From JANLUX01 sp031366005 (GTDB lineage Bacteria; Bacteroidota; Bacteroidia; AKYH767-A; OLB10), in the NCBI GenBank assembly GCA_031366005.1, contig JANLZB010000019.1, forward strand, positions 1-64,000: 64,000 nt of DNA, given 5' to 3'. The position numbers and the translations under genes were made by a program. This document shows, one piece after another, positions 51,063 through 58,872 of the stretch. Below the pieces are notes generated by a model. The model worked only from the letters and a program-made list of their open reading frames with translations, ran no database searches and had not been told where the DNA came from. The stretch's first letter is position 1; each line of letters begins with the position of its first letter.

Positions 51063-51671
51063 CTACCTGTGTGGCTTTACTCGTTTGCCCCGCAAGCGAC
51101 TTAAAAACTCCGGTGTAACACCTAAGAAAGCAGCAATCTGAATTTGTGATAAGCGATTAACTAAGAGAGGATAAGTTTCTAAAAATGATTCATAACGCTC
51201 TTCTGCAGTAGAACTAATGTTCTGCATCAGCCGTTCCTGTAACCTGATATAAGCGTTCTCTACCAGTACTCTGAATACATGGTCAATTTTCGGAATGGAA
51301 GTATAAAGGAAGGTTAGTTCTTCATAACTCGCTTGTAATACAACGGTATCTTCAAGCGCATCAATATTTAATGCAGATGATTTACGCTTGTAAAAACTGC
51401 CAAGGTCATTTATCCAATAATTTTCAGTGGCAAATTAAAGTATGTGCGTGATGCCCTTATCATCAATTTTATACATTCTCAAAAAACCGCTTATCACAAA
51501 ATATATTTGTGTACATACATTTCCTTCCTGTAAAATAAACTGTCTTTTACGAAATAATCTCGGATGAAATTTGGCAGCTATCAATTCCTTTTCTTCAGGA
51601 TTCAATGGCATTAGTTTATCAAAGTAAATTATTAATGGTTCAACCGTGTTTTGTGATAAATTTTCTTTCAT
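51063..51671 (-). pseudogene. Crp/Fnr-family regulator interrupted by one in-frame TAA
   Basis: The frame from ATG 51671 to TAG 51063 has 203 codons and reads as a complete Crp/Fnr regulator except for TAA at 51435-51437 (codon 79). Before it lies the cyclic-nucleotide-binding start (RKRQFILQEGNVCTQIYFVI, SGFLRMYKIDDKGITHIL) and after it the rest (FATENYWINDLGSFYKRKSS, IPKIDHVFRVLVENAYIRLQ) and the helix-turn-helix (LSQIQIAAFLGVTPEFLSRL). CAA (Gln), the residue expected before FATE, would be restored by a single base change. It may be a pseudogene, a sequencing error or a readthrough site. Confidence 0.82.
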
Positions 51672-51859
51672 TCAGGAGTTATAAAAAAGATGTTATTCCG
51701 CTGGTAAATTTAATGATGCAATCTTAATAAAGTTTTTCTGCAAGCCTTAAACTCCACTCGCTCTTGTAGATGTGTAATCATAGAATTACAGAACTTGAAG
51801 AAAGTTTAATGAAGAAAATTTGTTTTAAAATATTTCATTTAATTGCTGCTTTCGGCAGT

Positions 51860-52033
51860 TTATTTTTTCTGTTCCATAAATTTTATCAGTGAACCTTTTC
51901 CGTTATGATATAATCCTTCCTTCAATTCAATTTCCCTTTCTTCTAATTCTATAATTTCATAATTAGCAAAATCTGATTTTACGTTACCACTTATTTTCTG
52001 CGTCAAACAGCCTGAGAAATAATAAATGATCAA
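51860..52033 (-). pseudogene. possible remnant of a small lipoprotein gene
   Basis: A 57-codon frame on the minus strand reads LIIYYFSGC (lipobox-like), then LTQKISGNVKSDFANYEIIE and ends FMEQKK-stop. There is no ATG; only a TTG at 52033 precedes the lipobox. It looks like the tail of a decayed lipoprotein gene. The remainder of the gap 51672-52185 shows no gene. Confidence 0.28.
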
Positions 52034-52185
52034 GTCAGCGAACTTCGTGGCATACCTATTGCCTACTCCATGTGCATCTCAATGTGGGAATTGATGTAAC
52101 TTGAATACGGAGTTTTAAACTTTTCTGTTTTTTAAAGAGTCCTGCATACACCGTGGTAATAAACCACAAGTTTAAATTTAAAATT

Positions 52186-52968
52186 ATGAAACAATCAAAG
52201 ATGTTACCTGTTGCTGCTATGCTACTGGTATTACTAATGGGAAGTTGTAAGAAGGAAGACAATACCACCTCTGAAGCAGGTATGACTTCCGGTATTTCTT
52301 CAGATGAAAGTGGCTTGAGACGCATGCCTGTAAACCTTGGGCTTGCAGGTTCTTTCGTGATCCTTTCTAAGTCTGGAATCACTGATGTTTATCCAACTGC
52401 AGTTACAGGAGATGTAGGTACAAGTCCTATTACTGGTGCTGCCATCCATCTCACATGCACTGAAGTTTCGGGCGCTATTTACTCAGTTAATGCAGCAGGT
52501 CCGCTACCATGCAGAGTGACCAATGCTACCAGGTTAACTACAGCAGTGAGTAATATGCAAACTGCTTACACCAATGCAGCAGGACGGATGAACCCGGATT
52601 ATGTAAACCTGGGAGCCGGAAATATTGGAGGAAGAACGCTTACAGCCGGATTATATAAATGGACAACCGGTGTTCTTATTCCCACTGATATTACCCTTTC
52701 AGGAGGGCCCACAGCAGTATGGATATTCCAGGTTGCAGGTACACTTAAACTTAGCTCGGGAGCCAGAATAATCCTGACAGGTGGTGCAAAAGCAAAAAAT
52801 ATTTTCTGGCAGTCAGCAGGTGCAGTTACCCTGGGTACTACGAGTCATTTTGAAGGAATTATTTTAGGTAAGACAGCTATAAATATGAAAACCGGTGCTA
52901 CCATAAAAGGGAGAATGCTTGCTCAAACTGCAGTAACGCTGCAAATGAATACAGTAACAAAGCCCTGA
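52186..52968 (+). CDS. ice-binding-like (DUF3494) lipoprotein
   Basis: A 260-residue surface lipoprotein. Signal PVAAMLLVLLMGSC is followed by KKEDNTTSEAG and then a complete DUF3494 beta-helix: FVILSKSGITDVYPTAVTGD, VGTSPITGAAIHLTCTE, NLGAGNIGGRTLTAGLYKWT, DITLSGGPTAVWIFQVAGTL and FEGIILGKTAINMKTGATIK. Characterised members bind ice (from polar bacteria and fungi), but many are of unknown role. The start at 52186 is chosen because it gives a proper lipoprotein signal; the frame extends to 52153 without one. A terminator follows. It suggests, but does not prove, exposure to cold. Confidence 0.85.
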   Translation: MKQSKMLPVAAMLLVLLMGSCKKEDNTTSEAGMTSGISSDESGLRRMPVNLGLAGSFVILSKSGITDVYPTAVTGDVGTSPITGAAIHLTCTEVSGAIYSVNAAGPLPCRVTNATRLTTAVSNMQTAYTNAAGRMNPDYVNLGAGNIGGRTLTAGLYKWTTGVLIPTDITLSGGPTAVWIFQVAGTLKLSSGARIILTGGAKAKNIFWQSAGAVTLGTTSHFEGIILGKTAINMKTGATIKGRMLAQTAVTLQMNTVTKP

Positions 52969-52993
52969 CAGGTTGGTTAAAAAAGAGTGATTG

Positions 52994-53029
52994 AATGTTG
53001 TTCCTCTAACAAGGGACAACATTTTTTTT
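52994..53029 (+). terminator. terminator after the ice-binding-like gene
   Basis: AATGTTGTTCC pairs with GGGACAACATT (one G-T pair) around a short loop, followed by eight Ts. Confidence 0.8.
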
Positions 53030-53153
53030 GCACTTATCCCACTATGGGCAATTGATTGCGCCTTAATAATATTTTATACATTTTATTATACAACATCAGG
53101 GCAACATGCATATAAATTAACAGACTAATAATGACTTGGTGATAGTTCATCAA

Positions 53154-53601
53154 TAAGATAAAAAAACACAGTTTAACAGACATTATGGGAGAATAGAAGA
53201 AAGAAAATGCGGGACAATAACCAATCTTGAAATGATAGAGAGCAAATAACAATGGGAAAGCTTGACCACCTTAGTTAAAGTAATCAGCAGCAGAACCATT
53301 GACACAGAACAAAGCAAGGAAGAACGATACTTCATCTCCTGTCAAAATAAAGATGCATTGCACTTTCAAAGTGCAATACGCAAACACTGGTCTATTGAAA
53401 ATTCACTGCATTGGGTATTAGATGTGCAGTTTAACGAAGATCATATTAGAAAAAGAAAAGACAATGGGAGAAAATATGGTTATCGTTCGCAGAATAGCAT
53501 TAAACAAACTTAAACTGCATCCCTTCAAAAGATTCGGAGTAAATAGTAAAGACTCAAAGCGGCTTATGATGATACGATCTTATTCCAGGCTTAAAAATTA
53601 A
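53154..53601 (+). mobile_element. ISAs1-family transposase remnant
   Basis: Only the C-terminal third of an ISAs1 transposase remains: KKTQFNRHYGRIEERKCGTI, an in-frame TAA, then QWESLTTLVKVISSRTID and IRKHWSIENSLHWVLDVQFN with the DDE-type glutamate region. A frameshift near 53465 moves the last part (ENMVIVRRIALNKLKLH) to another frame. No ends, inverted repeats or target duplication are visible, so it is long inactive. It marks past IS activity beside the accessory cassette. Confidence 0.82.
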
Positions 53602-53758
53602 ATGCGTGTTGCCCTGATCAACTATCATATTCCAGCATATTAAAGATAGTGATTGTAGTTCTATCACATACAGGTGTTGTTACATTCAATAATTTAGTAT
53701 TGGTTTAAACACTTAATCTTGTACTTTCAAGTGCTGAAAAATAATTTTTAATACAATA

Positions 53759-55654
53759 ATGGCAGGAAGAAACAGCTATACAAGTAACGGAAAACAAAAA
53801 GAGGAACCTGTTAAAGTTAAAATTTCGAAAGAGAGTTTACAGGAAGCGCTTATTCTTTTTACTTATTTAAAACCATATCGCGGTAAGTTTATTTTAAGCC
53901 TGGTGTTTATTGCGCTTTCAGCTTTTACAACCAGCCTGTTCCCGTTATTCCTTGGTAAAATGATTGATGCTGCGTCACCCGGTGCCGTAATGAGTGGAGG
54001 GAATTCTTTCAGTACTCAGTTCGGGTTTGGATTAAAGGATATTCACTGGAGCTTGAATACAACTTTATTATTAATATTTCTGCAATTAAGCATTCAAACT
54101 ATTTTTTCTTTTATGCGTGTTTATCTGCTTACCGAAGTAGGAGAAAAAAGTCTGGCTGACATGCGTAAAGATGTGTACAGTAAACTACTCAGCATGCCGA
54201 TGAGTTTCTTTACCGAGAAAAGAGTGGGAGAGCTTAGCAATAGAATTTCAGCTGATTTATCCCAAATTCAAGATGCAGTTTCATTTACTCTTGCTGAATT
54301 TTTGAGGGGGATATTTACCTTAATCATAGGGCTTGCATTTATTTTCTGGATCAGTACGGAGTTAGCGTTGGTGATGCTTGCAGTGGTGCCGGTGATTGCA
54401 ATATTTGCAGTAATATTTGGAACACGAATAAGAAAAATGTCACGCAAAGCACAGGATCAATTAGCGGACAGCGGTACCATCGTGCAGGAAACCTTCCAGG
54501 GTATTTCGATTGTGAAAGCATTTACAAGCGAGTTTTATGAAATCAACCGTTATGTTAAAAGTATTTATGCGGTGGTGAATACGGCAATCAGCAATGCACG
54601 TTATCGTGGAGCATTTGTTTCATTCATGATTTTTAGTGTGTTTGGCACCATTGCATTTGTGATGTGGTATGGTGCAGGCATGATTCAGTCAGGGCAATTA
54701 ACCATCGGCTCATTAACGATGTTTGTTATTTTCTCCATGTTTGTGGGAGGCACGTTTGCAGGTTTTGCGGATATGTTCAGTCAGTTACAAAAAATATTGG
54801 GAGCCACGCAGAGCATTCGCGAAATACTACGTAATAAGGGTGAGGCTGTAGAATTAAAACAGGTGATTGTAGCGCCTGAATTTCAATTGAAAGGTAAAGT
54901 TAGGTTTGATCATATTGCATTCAGTTATCCAAGCCGGAAAGATGTGCCTGTATTAAAAGACGTTTCACTAATTGCAAACAATGGAGAGCAGATAGCCATA
55001 GTAGGTCCCAGCGGTGCGGGTAAAAGCACTATTGCTTCTTTATTGCTTAAATTTTATGAACCTGATAATGGTACTATATTTTTTGATGAACATCCTTCTG
55101 CAATGTTTCCACTTTCGCAATTACGTTTGCAAATGGCATTTGTGCCGCAGGATGTGATTTTATTTGGCGGAAGCATTATGGAAAATATTGCATATGGAAA
55201 ACCCGGTGCAGGCATTGATGAAATTATTGATGCATCGAAAAAAGCAAATGCGCATGAGTTTGTTTCGCGTTTCCCGGAGCAGTATGAAACAATTGTAGGG
55301 GAACGGGGGATTAAACTCAGTGGCGGCCAACGACAGCGGATTGCTATTGCACGTGCTATTTTAAAAAATCCTGCAATTCTTATTTTAGATGAAGCTACTT
55401 CATCACTGGACAGTGAGAGTGAACAATTAGTGCAGGAGGCATTGGATAATTTGATGAAGGGACGCACTTCGTTTGTGATTGCGCACCGGCTTTCAACTAT
55501 ACGCAATGCTGATAAAATTGTATTGATAGATAAAGGCATAGTAAGCGAAAGCGGAACACATAACCAACTGATGAGTCATAACGGTCTCTATCGAAAACTC
55601 AACGAAATGCAGTTTGAATTTGGAAGTATCACTCAATCTCCTCAGAAGATATAG
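53759..55654 (+). CDS. ABC transporter, fused membrane and ATPase domains (MsbA/lipid exporter type)
   Basis: A 631-residue half-transporter that works as a homodimer. About 85-370 hold six membrane helices (LTEVGEKSLADMRKDVYSKL and GELSNRISADLSQIQDAVSF are coupling-region marks). The ATPase has Walker A at 416-424 (GPSGAGKST), signature LSGGQRQRIAIARAIL, Walker B ILILDEATSSLDSESE and the H-loop VIAHRLST. MsbA/lipid or multidrug export is inferred from the family. An unusual N-terminal basic tail of about 25 residues precedes it. Standalone gene. Confidence 0.93.
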   Translation: MAGRNSYTSNGKQKEEPVKVKISKESLQEALILFTYLKPYRGKFILSLVFIALSAFTTSLFPLFLGKMIDAASPGAVMSGGNSFSTQFGFGLKDIHWSLNTTLLLIFLQLSIQTIFSFMRVYLLTEVGEKSLADMRKDVYSKLLSMPMSFFTEKRVGELSNRISADLSQIQDAVSFTLAEFLRGIFTLIIGLAFIFWISTELALVMLAVVPVIAIFAVIFGTRIRKMSRKAQDQLADSGTIVQETFQGISIVKAFTSEFYEINRYVKSIYAVVNTAISNARYRGAFVSFMIFSVFGTIAFVMWYGAGMIQSGQLTIGSLTMFVIFSMFVGGTFAGFADMFSQLQKILGATQSIREILRNKGEAVELKQVIVAPEFQLKGKVRFDHIAFSYPSRKDVPVLKDVSLIANNGEQIAIVGPSGAGKSTIASLLLKFYEPDNGTIFFDEHPSAMFPLSQLRLQMAFVPQDVILFGGSIMENIAYGKPGAGIDEIIDASKKANAHEFVSRFPEQYETIVGERGIKLSGGQRQRIAIARAILKNPAILILDEATSSLDSESEQLVQEALDNLMKGRTSFVIAHRLSTIRNADKIVLIDKGIVSESGTHNQLMSHNGLYRKLNEMQFEFGSITQSPQKI

Positions 55655-55705
55655 ACGAAATACTGCAAATTCCTTTTTCACATCAATCAAAAACAATAAA
55701 TATTC

Positions 55706-55740
55706 GCGTAGAAGTACGCAAAGTTTGCGTACTTCTACGC
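55706..55740. repeat. 35-bp perfect palindrome
   Basis: GCGTAGAAGTACGCAAA, one central G, then TTTGCGTACTTCTACGC. It is a perfect 17-bp arm inverted repeat with no T-tract, about 52 bases past the ABC transporter stop and 145 bases before the next gene. It could be a protein-binding site, a remnant repeat or an mRNA-end hairpin. Confidence 0.8.
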
Positions 55741-55884
55741 AAATAAAACGATCGTAAACAAACGGCTTTTAAAAATAATCTCCTCAAAATCAAACATTAA
55801 AGCAATTAGCCATATTCTAAATACTAAATATTAGCAAGTATGAAAAGATAGAATGTAGGTTTACAGTTCTCAATTAAAGCAATT

Positions 55885-56202
55885 ATGGCAGATCCACATG
55901 AAATTAGTTTACCGGAGGCAAAGATTATGACCACCGCGTATCGCGACTCCGCTTTTTTTGCTGAGAATGGTTACCGTAAAGCGGTAGCATTTAGTAAAGA
56001 AGCAATCCTGCGGGTACTTGAACAAGAGGAAAGCAATGGATTGCGATGCTATTTCGCTTTAGATAAGGACAAACTGATAACACTGATTTTAGCAGCTTAT
56101 GACAGAAGTGAAAATGATATTATAGGCGAAGGCAGGCAGTTTGCTGAGTATGGTAATCCATGTCCCTCAATGTGTTCTAATGATAATGACTTAAATATTT
56201 GA
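55885..56202 (+). CDS. small conserved hypothetical protein
   Basis: A 105-residue cytoplasmic protein starting MADPHEISLPEAKIMTTAYR, mostly helical, and ending with NPCPSMCSNDNDLNI, which contains a C-x3-C pair. Similar proteins are common in Bacteroidota and I know no function. It lies 26 bp before the 7-TM protein gene and may be part of the same signalling unit. Confidence 0.6.
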   Translation: MADPHEISLPEAKIMTTAYRDSAFFAENGYRKAVAFSKEAILRVLEQEESNGLRCYFALDKDKLITLILAAYDRSENDIIGEGRQFAEYGNPCPSMCSNDNDLNI

Positions 56203-56228
56203 CCTCTTTTCAATTCATTTAAACTTAA

Positions 56229-56864
56229 ATGAATGTCCCATTTACTGTAATATCGAGTGGCTCTATACTTTTGCCGGTAGTTGCCGGCATTTATTCAACA
56301 ACCTACCTGCAGAGGCTAAATTATAGAGCACTCGTTTTCTTTTTTATTTATGGTTTCATAACAGAGGTGATTGCTAATATTTTATCCATTAGCGGCTCAA
56401 ATAATTTATTGTTTTATAATATCTATGCATTGGTGGAAGGTGTTTTTTGGATTATCATGATTGATGTATGGCTTAATCATAAATATACTTTGTTTTTACG
56501 TTTATTAGCGATAACATACAGCCTGATCTGGGCTTATTTATTTATAATAACCCATTCTATATTTGCATATAGTAATATTGCGATGGTAACCGAATGTATT
56601 ATATTAATTCCACTATCTTGTTTATTTTTACTTTCTTTAAGCAAGACCGCCAATTCAGCGTTAATGGAAATTCCGGAATTTTGGTTTGCTGCCGGAATTC
56701 TATTTTTCTTTTCATCTACCTCCGTAATAACTGCCTCAGCTATTTATATTTTTAACGGTGTTGAAATGATGCGTATTTCCTGGAAACTTCACGGAGTTTT
56801 TAATATTATTACTAATTTCATCTTTGCAAAAGCATTTCTGTGCAACCTTCGCAAAACGACATAG
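56229..56864 (+). CDS. seven-helix membrane protein, probable sensory partner
   Basis: A 211-residue integral membrane protein with seven hydrophobic segments (about 4-22, 33-50, 55-76, 84-108, 116-140, 150-172, 180-205). The residues FFIYGFITEVIANILS, EGVFWIIMIDVWL and FYNIYALVEG are characteristic of a Bacteroidota family I recognise but cannot name. The gene overlaps the histidine-kinase start by 25 bases, a strong sign of coupling, and it may supply the sensory membrane domain that this short kinase lacks (inference). Confidence 0.7.
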   Translation: MNVPFTVISSGSILLPVVAGIYSTTYLQRLNYRALVFFFIYGFITEVIANILSISGSNNLLFYNIYALVEGVFWIIMIDVWLNHKYTLFLRLLAITYSLIWAYLFIITHSIFAYSNIAMVTECIILIPLSCLFLLSLSKTANSALMEIPEFWFAAGILFFFSSTSVITASAIYIFNGVEMMRISWKLHGVFNIITNFIFAKAFLCNLRKTT

Positions 56865-57610
56865 TATTACTTATTCTCATAACCGCTGTAGTTATTGCAG
56901 TGCTGGCCTTTTTTCTTATCTCTCTTGTCATTATAAATGCACGCAAAAATGCCCGGAGGCAAATTGAGACAATTAGAACCATATTTGAAACCCAGGAAGA
57001 AGAGCGGAAACGCATAGCCCGTGATATGCATGACGGGTTAGGCGCGCAATTAAGCGCAATAAAATTATATGTTGGCCTATTGAGTGAACCGGATAAATCT
57101 GTTAATACTACTATTTCATTGCATAGTACTAAAACATTAATTGATTCAGCTATGCGTGATTTAAGAATGATCACCAGGAATTTATTGCCACGAACACTTT
57201 CTGAACAAGGTCTTGCCGCTCAGTTATCTGAAATCAGGGAGGTGCTGAACTAAACAAATAATATAAATGTTATTGTATCCATTAACAATGAAAAATTCCG
57301 GTTTCAGCAGGAGTTTGAAATTAATCTGTTTCGCATATTGCAGGAAATGATAAATAATACACTTAAATATGCACAAGCAAAGACCATTTATATTTCACTT
57401 CACCTAGATAAATCAAATTTAAAAGTAGATTATCATGATGATGGTACAGGATTCGATTTTGCATCCGTACAAAAAGGTTTAGGTATAAAAAATATTGAGA
57501 CACGCGTTAAATTCCATACTGGTAAAATCAGGATGGATAGTTCACCATTAACGGGAACTACTTATGCCATTAATTTCGCGCTTGAACAAAACAGTAAAAT
57601 CTATGCATAG
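56840..57610 (+). pseudogene. HisKA_3 histidine kinase interrupted by one in-frame TAA
   Basis: In one frame of 257 codons lie a single membrane helix (VLLILITAVVIAVLAFFLIS), the HisKA_3 helix with H64 in IARDMHDGLGAQLSAIKLYV, TAA at 57251-57253, then the ATPase: LFRILQEMINNTLKYAQAKT (N box), VDYHDDGTGFDF (G1) and GLGIKNIETRVKF (G2). The two halves are directly joined without a frame change, so one base change explains the break. As it stands, H-domain and ATPase would be separate products or absent. Its substrate regulator is encoded just downstream. Confidence 0.82.
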
Positions 57611-58277
57611 TGATTCCAATAACACAAGGTATAGTGTCATAGTAGCTGACGACCATAAAATTTTTCGCGATGGAATGGCGGAAACCCTTAAGCAGGTAAA
57701 ATCAGTGGCATATGTGAGACAAGCTGCAAATGGAGATGAGGTGATGGAGCAATTGCAGGAAAATAAATGTCATATAATTTTTATGGATATTAATATGCCT
57801 GGTAAAGATGGTATTGCTACTACACGTGAAGTAATCCGTAATTATCCAACAATAAAAATAATTGCATTAACGATGTACGATGACCGAAAACATTTGATTG
57901 ATATGATTAATGCAGGGGCAATTGGTTATTTATTAAAAAGTACAGATAAAAAAGAAATTGCGGAAGCCATTGATGCGGTGATGACAGGCACTCGATTTTA
58001 CGGGAAAGATATATCCACTTTATTATTGGAAACCACTATTAAAAATCTTAAGGCCAATGCTGAGATTGAAGATTCAGATCAGTTGTTACCAAAGGAAATT
58101 GAACTTCTGCAATTGATATATAAAGAGATGACATCAAAGGAGATTGCTGACCGTTTAGGAATATCTCCCCGCACAATTGAACGTCAGCGATTGTTATTAT
58201 TTCAAAAAACAGGCACACATAATATAGCTGGCTTAATTAAATATGCAATTAAGTATGGCTACGTGACAGAAATTTAA
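57603..58277 (+). CDS. NarL/LuxR-family response regulator
   Basis: A 224-residue regulator. The receiver has acidic D16/D17 in VIVADDHKIFRDG and phospho-acceptor D62 in IIFMDINMPGKDG, with the switch T and lysine in IIALTMYDDRK and GYLLKSTDKKE. The C-terminal helix-turn-helix is EMTSKEIADRLGISPRTIER. The ATG at 57603 overlaps the kinase stop codon by eight bases; a longer frame from 57564 would lie in the kinase. The kinase it serves is probably broken (see that entry). Target genes are unknown. Confidence 0.91.
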   Translation: MHSDSNNTRYSVIVADDHKIFRDGMAETLKQVKSVAYVRQAANGDEVMEQLQENKCHIIFMDINMPGKDGIATTREVIRNYPTIKIIALTMYDDRKHLIDMINAGAIGYLLKSTDKKEIAEAIDAVMTGTRFYGKDISTLLLETTIKNLKANAEIEDSDQLLPKEIELLQLIYKEMTSKEIADRLGISPRTIERQRLLLFQKTGTHNIAGLIKYAIKYGYVTEI

Positions 58278-58400
58278 TCCTGAAATAAAACAATTTAAAG
58301 TTGTAGATTTATTTTTTAAAATATTTATTCTGAAAATCAGATATTGATAATGAATCAGGATTAATTGCATCAACCCTCGAAATTGCATTCATTATAATAA

Positions 58401-58724
58401 TTATCCTTTTGATTTTGCAGATTTCATAGTGAGAAGGTATTTCAAAACCAAATCCTCCTGGTGGTTGTCAAGTTTTGCACGTTTCGCCATTTTAGGCAAT
58501 ACCTGTCTCACAGTTGCTTCATCATTGGTAAAAGGTTTTTTAAGAGAGTGGCATTTATTACAGCTATGCTCAAAAATTGATTTCCCTTGTTCAAGATCTG
58601 CAAGAGTTGTACCGGGAAATTTTTGCTGTGCACGGTTTGCATCTGTCTGAGATGGCGTAAGTGGCTTGTAAGCCGCACAGGAAACTATTAATAAAAATGA
58701 CAAAAATGTAAGCGTTTTTTTCAT
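58401..58724 (-). CDS. lipid-anchored c-type cytochrome
   Basis: A 107-residue lipoprotein: signal segment LTFLSFLLIVSC then AAYKPLT. The haem site is CNKCH at about 55-59 (FEHSCNKCHSLKKPFTNDEA) and the axial methionine could be in the VLPKMAKRAK region. It is a small monohaem electron carrier attached to a membrane, probably the outer one. No oxidase or reductase gene is adjacent. Confidence 0.87.
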   Translation of the reverse strand: MKKTLTFLSFLLIVSCAAYKPLTPSQTDANRAQQKFPGTTLADLEQGKSIFEHSCNKCHSLKKPFTNDEATVRQVLPKMAKRAKLDNHQEDLVLKYLLTMKSAKSKG

Positions 58725-58872
58725 GGGAGATTTTTTTTAAAAATATGAAACTTTTGTGCCATAAATTTACTGAAAGATGAGATACGGGAATGTGATTGAA
58801 TCTTTATTGTAAAATTCCTGAGAGCTATAGGGATTTATAATAATAAGTAAGGATGACCATTATCAAAGTAAA

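Noticed and set aside
52153..52186. Longer N-terminus for the ice-binding-like protein starting at GTG 52153.
   Set aside because: The extra residues precede a good lipoprotein signal; ATG 52186 fits the lipobox geometry.
53034..53252. Minus-strand hydrophobic frame of 72 codons beside the ISAs1 remnant.
   Set aside because: It is antisense to the remnant's conserved HYGRIEERK region and the flank, so the plus-strand reading explains it better.
56840..57610. Possibility that TAA is reassigned to an amino acid in this organism.
   Set aside because: Numerous clear genes in the window end normally at TAA (for example fabF-region, folE neighbours and acpP), so it is a stop codon in general.
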